Shown: positions 9,517 through 17,754 of the stretch, one piece after another | Numbering within the stretch: position 1 is the first letter of the stretch | Layout: every line of letters starts with the position of its first letter | Assembly: GCA_028288675.1 (NCBI GenBank) | Contig: JAQBNG010000057.1 | Location: 1-51,954 of the forward strand | Reading direction: 5' to 3' | DNA from: Flavisolibacter sp. | Lineage (GTDB): Bacteria > Bacteroidota > Bacteroidia > Chitinophagales > Chitinophagaceae | Length of the DNA stretch: 51,954 bases | Program-made: the position numbers and the translations under genes | Notes under the pieces: generated by a model | What the model was told of the DNA's origin: nothing | The model's input: the letters and a program-made list of their open reading frames with translations, nothing else | Databases searched by the model: none

Positions 9517-9707
9517 ACTGGTGTCATGCTAACTATACTATGGCAAATCTTTAGCTGGGCGTGCCGGCGAGGCGCCGTCGGGCTATCCGCTGCAATCTTT
9601 TTTGCCTTTGTCATGCTGAGCCTGTCGAAGCATCAGGCAAAGGCAAAAAAGGATTTCCGCTTCTATCCCTCACGCAAACGCCACCCTATACTTAACATGA
9701 CACCAGT
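9517..9707. mobile_element. 191-bp palindromic MITE-like element
   Basis: The ends are a 21-bp inverted repeat with two mismatches (ACTGGTGTCATG... at 9517-9537, complement at 9687-9707). Inside lies a second perfect 13-bp inverted pair (TTTTTTGCCTTTG, 9598-9610, with 9638-9650) around a REP-like palindrome (9612-9632). No credible protein is encoded. The nested symmetry is typical of a non-autonomous element or a long structured repeat. Mobility is inferred, and no clear target duplication is visible. Confidence 0.6.
9612..9632. repeat. REP-like palindrome ATGCTGAG..CGAAGCAT
   Basis: ATGCTGAGCCTGTCGAAGCAT lies at the tip of the 191-bp palindrome. It is a variant of the ATCCTGAG..GAAGGAT palindromes at 5373 and 47813 with compensating changes in both arms. 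Confidence 0.65.
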
Positions 9708-9717
9708 TAATCATTAC

Positions 9718-10422
9718 TTATATCCGGATAGTAATTACAAGTAGAATAGCATTAGCTGATAGTGCTTCTAATTCTATGTCCTTTATATCCCACAGCGCCA
9801 GGCCATCTCTTGTTTCCAATAAACGATCTGCTACTTCAAAAGCACCTTCAAGCACGAAAAAGAAGGCGGCATTTGCATTACCTACAAGGTTAATCATGGC
9901 ATCCTTCCTTCCATCAAACTTGCCAATAAAAAGGCTTGGTGCTGGTGAGGAAACCGGGATAGAAAAAATTTCAATAAGCCGGTTTTTATTTGCTTCAATA
10001 TCAAATGAAACTGGTTCAGTTATTTTTTGCACCGATGGAACCGGCGCTTTAAACCAAAGTTGAATAAAGTTTATTAAGTCATCTTCGTAAGCATTGAACA
10101 CCTGAAAAGTAGTGTTCTTCAATAAAAATACCGGGAGATATTGACCGGCTTCAAGAAGCAGATCATTTTCATTGTCATCCTTATAACGGATTGCTCCCAC
10201 CGTAGGTAATAAAAAAATTTGTGAGTCAGATTCTACCGCTAGGGAAACCGATTTGCCACCAGCCAGCGTATCATCGTTCAAAACATATAAATCCCCGAAA
10301 GCATTCTTATGCTCACTTTGGTAAGCTCCAAAATTGAAGGTAGCATAACTTCTAAACCAGCCGGTTTCCGTGTGACCACGATCAGACGCAAGAAAGATTT
10401 TTCCTTTGGGAAGTTCTGTCAT
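9718..10422 (-). CDS. Pirin-like bicupin protein lacking the metal ligands
   Basis: A 234-aa protein whose N-terminal GWFRSYATFNFGAY and FGDLYVLNDDTLAGG correspond to the pirin signature, followed by a second cupin half (FIQLWFKAP, then residues 150-234). In active pirins and quercetinases this region carries a His-x-His motif and a later His/Glu pair binding iron or copper. Here the matching stretch reads GGKSVSLAVESDSQIFLLP with no histidine, so metal binding and dioxygenase activity are probably lost. Its 3' end is 10 bases from the 191-bp palindrome. Role unknown. Confidence 0.7.
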   Translation of the reverse strand: MTELPKGKIFLASDRGHTETGWFRSYATFNFGAYQSEHKNAFGDLYVLNDDTLAGGKSVSLAVESDSQIFLLPTVGAIRYKDDNENDLLLEAGQYLPVFLLKNTTFQVFNAYEDDLINFIQLWFKAPVPSVQKITEPVSFDIEANKNRLIEIFSIPVSSPAPSLFIGKFDGRKDAMINLVGNANAAFFFVLEGAFEVADRLLETRDGLALWDIKDIELEALSANAILLVITIRI

Positions 10423-10525
10423 TGGATTGGGTTAATTATAAAATATTGCTTCAGCATATCTCTTTAACAAGTAAGACATTGCAGATAGTTCAATGTCTTA
10501 CTTTGGTTTTTCATCTAATGATATA

Positions 10526-11230
10526 TTAAGCAGCTACAGTTATCAGGTGCGTAAGGGTATAGCCTGCGGAAACGCTTCCCGATACTGTCGCCAGTTCACT
10601 TGCTAAAGAGTCAGAGAATACATTGTCCGAAGTGTTGGAAGTATCCTGTTTGCCTCTTGTATAATAATTTGTAGCGGTTGTATAAACTATGTCAGATACA
10701 TTGGTTGGAAAAGCAATTTGTGTTACCAATAACGATGTTCCACCGGCACTATACACATGTACATGTATATGCGGCGCACGGCCCGAATACCAGCCTGGAA
10801 AAATGGATGTGAATTGTACTAATCCATTCGCATCTGTTACCTGTCTTCCTCTTAAAAAGTGAACCGATGTAAAGTTGGCTGATTGCATTCCTGAGCCACC
10901 ATATTCTGAATAATATCCATCCTTATCACAATGCCAGATGTCTACAATAGCACCTGCCAATGCTGCGCAATTTGCATTTTTATTATTGATGGTAATCTTT
11001 ATAGTTAAAGGGGTTCCGGTTCTATCGCTCCTGATATCAGCAGACACCAATGATGAAGGAGTTTTTGTAGGAAAAGGACCTGCAGTTTCAGCAGGTGATG
11101 TAGTGCAGGTACCGGAGCCTGTGCTTGTACCATCAGTACTTTCCTTCTTGCAGGCACTTGTCAGTGGTGCAATAGCTGCAAAACCCAGTGCGGCCATAAA
11201 GCCGTTTTTTAAAAAGTCTTTTCTTTCCAT
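10526..11230 (-). CDS. Intradiol ring-cleavage dioxygenase-like lipoprotein
   Basis: A 234-aa protein of the protocatechuate 3,4-dioxygenase/catechol dioxygenase core family. The N-terminus carries a twin-charged, hydrophobic signal with a lipobox ending at Cys27, so it is probably an envelope lipoprotein. Metal-site residues are visible: Tyr106/Tyr107 in DKDGYYSEYGG, Tyr148 in PGWYSGRAPHIHVHV, and His154 and His156; Arg151 matches the substrate arginine. It is monocistronic. Exported intradiol-like enzymes are frequent in Bacteroidota, mostly without a known substrate; cleavage of an aromatic diol is inferred from the family only. Confidence 0.85.
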   Translation of the reverse strand: MERKDFLKNGFMAALGFAAIAPLTSACKKESTDGTSTGSGTCTTSPAETAGPFPTKTPSSLVSADIRSDRTGTPLTIKITINNKNANCAALAGAIVDIWHCDKDGYYSEYGGSGMQSANFTSVHFLRGRQVTDANGLVQFTSIFPGWYSGRAPHIHVHVYSAGGTSLLVTQIAFPTNVSDIVYTTATNYYTRGKQDTSNTSDNVFSDSLASELATVSGSVSAGYTLTHLITVAA

Positions 11231-11440
11231 AAATTTTCTTTAATACAAATGAGTAATTTCTGTGCTTACAGAACGTAAACATCTTTCAAAGATTAAAGCC
11301 CGTTTTCCTAATATAGATGAATGAATAGATTGTATGGACGAATGAAGATTTACATTTATACAAACTGAGTGCAGATGGATTATCTATGCTTTGGAAATAA
11401 GTTAACCAGGTGTTGGTAACAATTTTATAACCTTTTATTT

Positions 11441-12508
11441 ATGAAGAACAGAAAGGCAACAAGGATAGGCTTTCATACTGCAGCGTGGATTTTATTCTTC
11501 AGCCTTATAATCGCCTTTGTAAGTTCTTCGGAGATAGGAAACGTTCCCCGCCTGTTATCACCTTCGTTCTTACTATTTGTAGCCGTGTATTTGTCGCTGT
11601 TTTATTTCAACGCCTATATTCTCTTACCAAGATTTTATTTGTCCAAAAAGTTTGTTTTTTATTTCGGATGCATCTTCATCCTTTTGTTACTTATTTACTA
11701 TTTAAAACCCTTCGACCGGCTTGTTCTTCTCCATGGCGACCGGCCTCCCCTGCATGACAGACGCCCACCTGATTTTTTGGATCGCCAACCCGGCAGGGGA
11801 CCACGTGGGAGAGGAGGACAAGAGCTGGATATAGTGAGCATCGTATTATTTCTTGCTGTCTGGTCGGCCAGTTCGGTGCTTCAGATTTTACAGCAATGGC
11901 GTACCACTGAACGCAGGGCGATACAGGCTGAGGCTGATAAGGCGGTCGCTGAACTTTCTTTTTTAAAAGCGCAGGTGAACCCGCATTTTTTATTCAACAC
12001 CCTCAATAATATTTACTCGTTAGCCATTACTAAAAGCGATCATACTCCTGATGCCATTCTAAAGCTTTCCAATATTTTACGTTATGTAACAGATGATGCC
12101 CAGCACAATGTTGTACCCCTGCAAAACGAAATTGATTGTGCCGGCAACTACATTGAGTTGCAGAAGCTGCGTCTTAGTAAAAAGGTAGAAGTGCAATTTT
12201 TAGTAACTGGCGCTACAGTTGAGAAAACGATTGCTCCTTTACTATTTATGACCTTTATCGAGAACGCTTTCAAGTATGGAGTGAGTAACCACGAAGATTG
12301 TATTATCACAATTAAAATAGCATCTGTCGCAGACGGAATCAACTTATTCTGTCGAAACAAAATCATACGTAAAGAGGTAGAGGAAAGGGAAGGGGTGGGT
12401 ATTAAAAATGCAAAAAAGCGACTGTCCTTTTTATATCCTGAAAAGCATTTATTGAAGATTGATACTGAAAATAATCATTTCATCGTTAACCTGTTTATTA
12501 CCACTTAA
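11441..12508 (+). CDS. LytS-type sensor histidine kinase
   Basis: An inner-membrane kinase of 355 aa with four hydrophobic segments (about 13-30, 41-62, 70-88, 130-150). The cytoplasmic part has the His_kinase fold typical of LytS/YehU: AQVNPHFLFNTLNNIYSLA with phospho-acceptor His182, NAFKYGV as N box, and GVGIKNAKKRL as G box. Between segments three and four is an extracytoplasmic loop (about 92-128) very rich in Pro, Arg, Asp and Gly (RPPLHDRRPPDFLDRQ), which may be the sensory part. It lies 10 bases before its response regulator gene. The signal is unknown. Confidence 0.92.
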   Translation: MKNRKATRIGFHTAAWILFFSLIIAFVSSSEIGNVPRLLSPSFLLFVAVYLSLFYFNAYILLPRFYLSKKFVFYFGCIFILLLLIYYLKPFDRLVLLHGDRPPLHDRRPPDFLDRQPGRGPRGRGGQELDIVSIVLFLAVWSASSVLQILQQWRTTERRAIQAEADKAVAELSFLKAQVNPHFLFNTLNNIYSLAITKSDHTPDAILKLSNILRYVTDDAQHNVVPLQNEIDCAGNYIELQKLRLSKKVEVQFLVTGATVEKTIAPLLFMTFIENAFKYGVSNHEDCIITIKIASVADGINLFCRNKIIRKEVEEREGVGIKNAKKRLSFLYPEKHLLKIDTENNHFIVNLFITT

Positions 12509-12518
12509 GCTCCATCCT

Positions 12519-13208
12519 ATGCAGATAAAATGTGTACTGATTGACGACGAGCCCCTGGCATTAGAAGTACTAAAAAAATACATTAATAAGATACCAGCTT
12601 TGGTAGTAGCACATAGCTTCGACGATGCAATTGCCGGTAAGGAATACATTGAGAACAATGCCATTGATCTGCTGTTTATTGATATCAATATGCCTGATAT
12701 AAAAGGCACAGATCTGGTAAGAAGTCTCCGGAACAAACCGATGGTAATATTCACCACAGCCTACAAAAATTATGCGATTGATGGATTTGAACTGGATGCT
12801 ATTGATTACCTGGTGAAGCCTATAGAATTTAGCAGGTTTGAAAAAGCGGCTCAGAAAGCAGGCGATGTCTTTCAATACAAAAGAATTGGAAGCATAGAAG
12901 CAGGACACCTCTTTGTAAGAGCCGATTACCAGTTGATCAAAATAAACGTAAGTGATATTGAGTATATAGAAAGCGTAGAAGACTATATTAAAATACACCT
13001 GGCCACCGCCAGGCCGGTGATGACGCTAATGACAATGAAGGCAGTGTTGGAAAAGCTTCCCTCATCCCAATTTGCCCGAATTCACCGTAGTTATATTATA
13101 CCACTGGCTAAAATAAGGTCGGTAGTTAATCGTAAAATAACTCTCACTTCAGTTGAATTGCCAATCGGCAATAGTTATTATGATCTTGTCAGGTCATGGA
13201 TTAAATAA
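12519..13208 (+). CDS. LytTR-family response regulator
   Basis: A 229-aa regulator with an N-terminal receiver domain (IDDE at 8-11, phospho-acceptor Asp55 in LLFIDINMPD, Thr/Ala of FTTAYKNYAIDGF, Lys of DYLVKPIEF) and a C-terminal LytTR DNA-binding domain (about 128-229, with IEYIESVEDYIKI and FARIHRSYIIPLAKI). The start at 12519 is chosen because it begins with the typical MQIKCVLIDDEP; an upstream in-frame ATG would overlap the kinase. It is a cognate partner of the adjacent kinase and may control the neighbouring PepSY-like lipoprotein gene. Confidence 0.93.
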   Translation: MQIKCVLIDDEPLALEVLKKYINKIPALVVAHSFDDAIAGKEYIENNAIDLLFIDINMPDIKGTDLVRSLRNKPMVIFTTAYKNYAIDGFELDAIDYLVKPIEFSRFEKAAQKAGDVFQYKRIGSIEAGHLFVRADYQLIKINVSDIEYIESVEDYIKIHLATARPVMTLMTMKAVLEKLPSSQFARIHRSYIIPLAKIRSVVNRKITLTSVELPIGNSYYDLVRSWIK

Positions 13209-13361
13209 TCGTTTTTCTCAAACTCCGCTACATTCTTTTCATTCGCCGATAAGTTGTAAGTGACGATTAAACTTACGCACCTTTTCTCTTTCTCTGTCGT
13301 TACATATACTGCGTAATTATCGGTTACACCTCTACACTTTTCTTACTTAAAAATCAACTAC

Positions 13362-14270
13362 ATGAAAATGAAAGCCTATGTCTTAAGGACCTTTTATGTC
13401 CTGGTCTCAACTGCAATTGTATTTTCTTCTTGCCAGAAAAATGATTTACCAGGCACCGACGATCCAACCTCAAACACCATTGCTGTTGCTGCAACGTCAA
13501 CAGCTGGCACTACTAATTCTGCAGCGCCAACAGACAGTGTTTATCTCTTGCAATCCTGTGGCCGTGGAGGTAGTCGCGGGGTTATTGCTCAATCGGCTCT
13601 GCCTGCCTCAGTGAGCAGCTATTTAACGACGAATTATCCAGGAGCTACTTTCTCAAAAGCGGTTGCAATTAAAAACAGTTCGTCAACAGTAACCGGCTAT
13701 GTTGTAGTAGTCTATTACAACGATAATCCGGTTGGGCTCCAGTTTGATAACGGCGGCACTTTTGTAAAGGTGTTGGAGCAAAGAGAAAAAAGCGATTTGA
13801 ATGGCAGCGGTCATCATCGTGGCGGACGATTTGAGCATAGAGATGGCGGTTATAGAGACACCATTACTTTAACGGCTCTCCCTTCTTCTATCACTGGTTA
13901 TTTTGCAGCAAATTATCCAGGTGATACTTTAATAAAGGCTTTCAAAAACCGTGACAGCAGCATTGTTGTTTTGTCAAGAAACAGCGGCGCTTTCGCTACA
14001 GTATTTACTGCATTAGGAACGTTTGTAAAAAGGACACAGCTAAACACCAGGACTGGCAATTGCCAAAGCATTGAGCTATCGGCCCTGCCTTCAGTAGCAG
14101 CTAACTACCTGGCAACAACTTATCCTAATTATGTTTTTGAAAAAGCCTTTTCTATAACCCAGGCAAGTGTTATAAAAGGTTACGTTGTATTTATTGATGC
14201 CAACAATACAAAGTATGCAGTTGAGTTTGACGCTTCAGGCAATTTTGTGCAAGCTAAAACCGTTCATTAA
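13362..14270 (+). CDS. Lipoprotein with three PepSY-like repeats
   Basis: A 302-aa envelope protein with a lipoprotein signal (cleavage before Cys24) and three tandem units of the PepSY_like type, at about 79-140, 172-228 and 241-300. Each begins with LP.S...YL...YP...F.KA and ends in a strand such as GTFVKVLE. Between units one and two there is a His/Gly/Arg-rich linker (GSGHHRGGRFEHRDGGYRD, about 148-166). These domains are thought to bind ligands or inhibit partners in the periplasm, but none of this type is well characterised. Its place 153 bases after the LytTR regulator suggests it could be a target or an accessory sensor of that system. Confidence 0.75.
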   Translation: MKMKAYVLRTFYVLVSTAIVFSSCQKNDLPGTDDPTSNTIAVAATSTAGTTNSAAPTDSVYLLQSCGRGGSRGVIAQSALPASVSSYLTTNYPGATFSKAVAIKNSSSTVTGYVVVVYYNDNPVGLQFDNGGTFVKVLEQREKSDLNGSGHHRGGRFEHRDGGYRDTITLTALPSSITGYFAANYPGDTLIKAFKNRDSSIVVLSRNSGAFATVFTALGTFVKRTQLNTRTGNCQSIELSALPSVAANYLATTYPNYVFEKAFSITQASVIKGYVVFIDANNTKYAVEFDASGNFVQAKTVH

Positions 14271-14280
14271 ATAAGCTAAG

Positions 14281-14315
14281 CCTGCGCCAGGTGAGACATC
14301 TGCGCAGGTTTATTT
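14281..14315 (+). terminator. Probable terminator after the PepSY-like gene
   Basis: A 7-bp G/C-rich stem (CCTGCGC, 14281-14287, with 14302-14308) is followed by TTTATTTTC. It begins 10 bases after the stop codon. Confidence 0.6.
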
Positions 14316-14425
14316 TCTCTTTAAAGAAGAATCATTTACCACATGAATTGAACTCTACGCTTTTTATAATCACATAGTACCGCTGTCTGTTTAAAAGATT
14401 GCGTTACAACTAAAGCCAGAGTTCA

Positions 14426-15166
14426 ATGAAGAATGCCACACTGAGAATTTTTGTTTTTATCTACCTGTTTCTTTATCACAAAGAAAGCAGCGCACAGTTC
14501 ACTTCTACTTATTCGGTCGGTATTAATGCAGGAGCATTTATTTACAATGGTGATCTTTCGCCATGGCGATCGGGCTCCTTAAAAACACCTGCATTTGTTT
14601 TTGGTTTAAGAGGTAATAAACACCTATCGCCAAATGTATCAGCAAGGCTGGAGTTAAACTTTGGAAAGCTTCGTGGCGATGAAGCAAAATATACGGAGCC
14701 TGAGTATCGTCAATACCGGGCTTTTGCGTTCACTTCACGTGTTGCCGAAATTATTATAGCAGCAGAATACAGCCCGTTAGGCAGGGCTAGAAGATTGTCG
14801 CCGTATGTCTTTGGTGGCATTGGGTATGCAGGGCTAAAAGTGCAAAGAGACTATAGCCGTTTTGCCGGTGAATATTTTGCCGCAACAGAACCTGCCTTAC
14901 TCGAAAATTTACAAAAAGACATTGATCACGATCTTCCAAAAAGTGCCCTGATATTTCCAGTAGGAATTGGATTGAAATACAGCTTGAGTGAAAAGTTGTC
15001 ACTGCATACGGAAGCAGCACAACGGTTTACTACCTCCGATTATATTGATGGGTTTAGTGAAGCTGGCAACCCTAACAGAAAAGACAGCTATTCAAAATAT
15101 TCAATTGGTCTGCGATTAGCAGTTGGTGGCAAAGACCGGTATGGATGTCCTGTAGTACGCTATTAA
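14426..15166 (+). CDS. Outer-membrane beta-barrel protein (DUF6089-like)
   Basis: A 246-aa exported protein with a signal peptide ending near SSAQ (residue 23) and alternating amphipathic strands. Segments such as YSVGINAGAFIYNGDLSP, LSPNVSARLELNFGKLRGD, LSPYVFGGIGYAGLKVQRDY and KYSIGLRLAVGGKDRYGCPV resemble the small barrel proteins of Bacteroidota that are related to OmpA barrels. It ends 3 bases from the convergent MBL gene. Function unknown; structural or porin-like role inferred from the fold. Confidence 0.75.
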   Translation: MKNATLRIFVFIYLFLYHKESSAQFTSTYSVGINAGAFIYNGDLSPWRSGSLKTPAFVFGLRGNKHLSPNVSARLELNFGKLRGDEAKYTEPEYRQYRAFAFTSRVAEIIIAAEYSPLGRARRLSPYVFGGIGYAGLKVQRDYSRFAGEYFAATEPALLENLQKDIDHDLPKSALIFPVGIGLKYSLSEKLSLHTEAAQRFTTSDYIDGFSEAGNPNRKDSYSKYSIGLRLAVGGKDRYGCPVVRY

Positions 15167-15169
15167 GAT

Positions 15170-16006
15170 TCAAGCAAATGAAAAAGCAAGTTGCGGCTGT
15201 TGTACAAGCACATCATAATTATTAGTCTTCATTTTGCTTAACAATCCAATTTTATAAACAGCTGTTTCTTTTGTTCTTGAGGTCACAATCATTTGCACAC
15301 CACCAGCATTGGATGTAAATAATTCTGAGACCAGGTTAGGGCAATTGTTATTGTGCGATAAATGTGAAAGAAGTAGATGCGATAAGGAAGCAGAGCGATA
15401 TTTTTTAAAAAGTTCTAATGCCTGCCTGTTCGAAATATGCCCCTGCCCGTTGCGGATACGGTTTTTTAAATAGATAGGGTACCGGCCCTTGTCCAACATT
15501 TTTTCGTCGTAGTTGGATTCTAAAAAAGCCGCATGGCACTTGCTGAAATGATGAACCACATTATCGCAGGCTGATCCAATATCGGTTATCACACCTACGG
15601 TAATACCGGTCGACGTAATGGTAAAGCTGTATGGATCGGCCGCATCATGCAACTTAGAAAACGGATTGACACTTAAGTCTCCAATCACCACTTCTTCGTT
15701 AGCTGTAAAATGATTGAGGCAGGCCTTTTCAAACCAAAGGCGACTTCCTTTTAAGGTCCGTTCACTTATAAAAACGGGTAGCTTGTATTTTTTTGCAAGT
15801 ACAGCTAAACCGGAAATATGGTCAGTATGTTCGTGCGAAACAAAAACCGCTTTTACTTTCTCCAGCGACAGGCCTGAACGCCTCATCCGAAGCTCAATTT
15901 CTTTGCAGGAAATGCCGGCATCAACCAACACCGCCTCATTTTCGTTGCCCACGTAGTAGCAGTTACCATTACTTCCCGAGGCTATCGCACAAATTTCTAC
16001 GGACAT
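15170..16006 (-). CDS. MBL-fold metallo-hydrolase, YycJ/WalJ family
   Basis: A 278-aa cytoplasmic metallo-beta-lactamase-fold protein. The zinc motif SHEHTDHISGL lies at about 57-67, preceded by the SNGNCYYVG and VDAGIS strands characteristic of YycJ/WalJ; LESNYD and SHLSHNNNCP hold further metal ligands. In Firmicutes this family is linked to DNA end processing (a 5' exonuclease) and cell-wall signalling, and the same may apply here. It is transcribed alone and is convergent with the barrel gene. Confidence 0.88.
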   Translation of the reverse strand: MSVEICAIASGSNGNCYYVGNENEAVLVDAGISCKEIELRMRRSGLSLEKVKAVFVSHEHTDHISGLAVLAKKYKLPVFISERTLKGSRLWFEKACLNHFTANEEVVIGDLSVNPFSKLHDAADPYSFTITSTGITVGVITDIGSACDNVVHHFSKCHAAFLESNYDEKMLDKGRYPIYLKNRIRNGQGHISNRQALELFKKYRSASLSHLLLSHLSHNNNCPNLVSELFTSNAGGVQMIVTSRTKETAVYKIGLLSKMKTNNYDVLVQQPQLAFSFA

Positions 16007-16036
16007 ACTTCAAAGAAAATTGTTTTTAGCCAAAGC

Positions 16037-16069
16037 AAAAAAAGACCTGAAGGAAATTCAGGTCTTTTT
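16037..16069 (-). terminator. Intrinsic terminator of the alpha/beta hydrolase gene
   Basis: A 12-bp stem (16039-16050 with 16058-16069) includes AGACCTGA/TCAGGTCT; on the minus strand it runs into seven T. It ends the gene at 16092-16982. Confidence 0.85.
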
Positions 16070-16091
16070 ACGATTTATTTGACGTTGTACC

Positions 16092-16982
16092 TTAAAATGT
16101 AGCCGAATTGTTTTGCTTTGATTGAAGCGCCTGGGCAGAACCTGTTTCCCTGCAAAAATCAATCAGGTCTGCGTTCAGTTTTTTTCTATCCGTATAAAAC
16201 AATCCGTGCGGTGCTCCTTCGTAAACCTTATAAATAGCATTTGGGATCATCTTCGCTGTACGGGCGCCACTAGCTTCTATCGGAACCGTTTTATCAGCAT
16301 CACCGTGAATAATAAGGGTTGGCACGTTTACAGCTTCTACATCAGCCCTGAAATCCGTATTGGCAAAAGCGATGGCACATTGCTGGGTAGCTCTTGGTAA
16401 CGCAACTTCGGCAAGGCCACGGAAATATTGCAGGAAAGGCTTGCTAACCGGATGATTGATCATACTTACACCAAAAAATTGTTCGCCAAAGGTGTCTAGA
16501 AAAGCAATACGGTCTTCTTTCATTTTTTCCATCATTTCAGCAAATATTGCTTGTGGAACTCCATCAGGATTATCGGTAGCCTGTGCCAGGTAAGGCGTTA
16601 CGGAGCTTACCAATACAAGCTTAGTTACCCTGCCAGACGTTCCATAACGGTTTATATAACGTACTGCTTCACCGCCTCCCATTGAAAAGCCAACCAGTAC
16701 TGCATCCTGCAGGTCGAGCTTTTCCAGTATCGCATGTAGGTCGTCTGTAAACGTATCGTAATCATAACCATCCCAGGGCTTGTCGCTTTTACCAAATCCA
16801 CGGCGGTCATATTTTATAACCCGCAAACCAGCATTTACCAAATCATCAATCTGGTATTCCCACATGTCTTTGCTCACAGGCCAGCCATGAATTAAAATCA
16901 CAGGTCGGCCGCTGCCGTAATCTTTATAAGAAAGCTGAATTTCCTCGCCAGAACCGGCGTCGGTAGTTTTAATGTACTTCAT
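16092..16982 (-). CDS. Alpha/beta hydrolase (non-heme chloroperoxidase/esterase type)
   Basis: A 296-aa alpha/beta-fold hydrolase with an intact triad: nucleophile Ser100 in GFSMGG, acid Asp228 or Asp230 in HGDADKTVP and His259 in GAPHGLF. The oxyanion motif HGWP (32-35) and YDRRGFGKSDKP are typical of the arylesterase/cofactor-free haloperoxidase branch. No signal peptide is seen, so it is cytoplasmic. It is a single gene with its own terminator. Natural substrate unknown. Confidence 0.9.
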   Translation of the reverse strand: MKYIKTTDAGSGEEIQLSYKDYGSGRPVILIHGWPVSKDMWEYQIDDLVNAGLRVIKYDRRGFGKSDKPWDGYDYDTFTDDLHAILEKLDLQDAVLVGFSMGGGEAVRYINRYGTSGRVTKLVLVSSVTPYLAQATDNPDGVPQAIFAEMMEKMKEDRIAFLDTFGEQFFGVSMINHPVSKPFLQYFRGLAEVALPRATQQCAIAFANTDFRADVEAVNVPTLIIHGDADKTVPIEASGARTAKMIPNAIYKVYEGAPHGLFYTDRKKLNADLIDFCRETGSAQALQSKQNNSATF

Positions 16983-17138
16983 TGCTAATTTTTTAGTGAA
17001 AGAACTTTTTGTTCTTTACTAAAAAATTGTTCCCTGATGTGTTCATGCATATGTGCAATAATAAAAAGAGATGTGCCATCATTATTTAGACAGGAATTTT
17101 GCAGGTCTATTTGTTTTGAGTAAAAAGGAACACATAAC

Positions 17139-17513
17139 CTATTTCGTCTTTAGTGAAGTAATCTTAAAATTCATGACCTGTGCAATAGATGTTGCCCGCA
17201 ATTTGGCTTCTTCAGCTTTTGGACCTTCGTAAGCTTCATCTATTGTTTGCCTGAATAAAGCAAGCCATTGTGAGAAATGCGCTTCTTCAATAGGCAGGCT
17301 CATGTGTTTTTGCATCGGGTTTCCTTCAAAGCCCCGTTCCGAAAACAAGATAGCGTTCCAAAACTGGTACATGCGACCTAAGTGAACTGGCCATTCTTCC
17401 TCCCGAATTTTGCTATTAAATATCGGGGAAAGCAGTTCGTCAGCAGTTATCTTTTTGTAAAAGCTATTTACGAAAATTTCAATGTCACTACTATTCTGAA
17501 TATCTTTTTTCAT
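17139..17513 (-). CDS. Group III truncated hemoglobin
   Basis: A 124-aa globin of the trHbP group. FVNSFYKKITADELLSPIFN, WPVHLGRMYQFWNAILFSE (aromatic pair in helix E) and HMSLPIEEAHFSQWLALF (proximal His region) are all present. The start at 17513 gives MKKDIQNSS as usual; the open frame extends 13 codons further to a less likely ATG. Members bind oxygen or NO and are commonly associated with redox or nitrosative stress; the role here is inferred. Confidence 0.88.
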   Translation of the reverse strand: MKKDIQNSSDIEIFVNSFYKKITADELLSPIFNSKIREEEWPVHLGRMYQFWNAILFSERGFEGNPMQKHMSLPIEEAHFSQWLALFRQTIDEAYEGPKAEEAKLRATSIAQVMNFKITSLKTK

Positions 17514-17754
17514 GCTACATGCTATTGAATTGCATAAGGCGCAAAGATGCATTAGAGTAATGGAGTTATGTATGATTTATGTCACTTGCCCATAGGGCTG
17601 TACCGCCGTTACCCTTATGTAAAATTATGCGACTAAAAGAGAGCCTGTACCCTTTCTATTTCCCAAAATATATTCTATATTTAATATGTTCTTACCTGTG
17701 ACAATGCTGCCCTATCGATGAAAACCATTCTTTCACACTGCTTAATTAAATCGT

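Noticed and set aside
9526-9744. A 72-aa open frame on + after the symporter
   Set aside because: It lies almost entirely within the 191-bp palindromic element and has no protein-like composition; palindromes often leave such chance frames.
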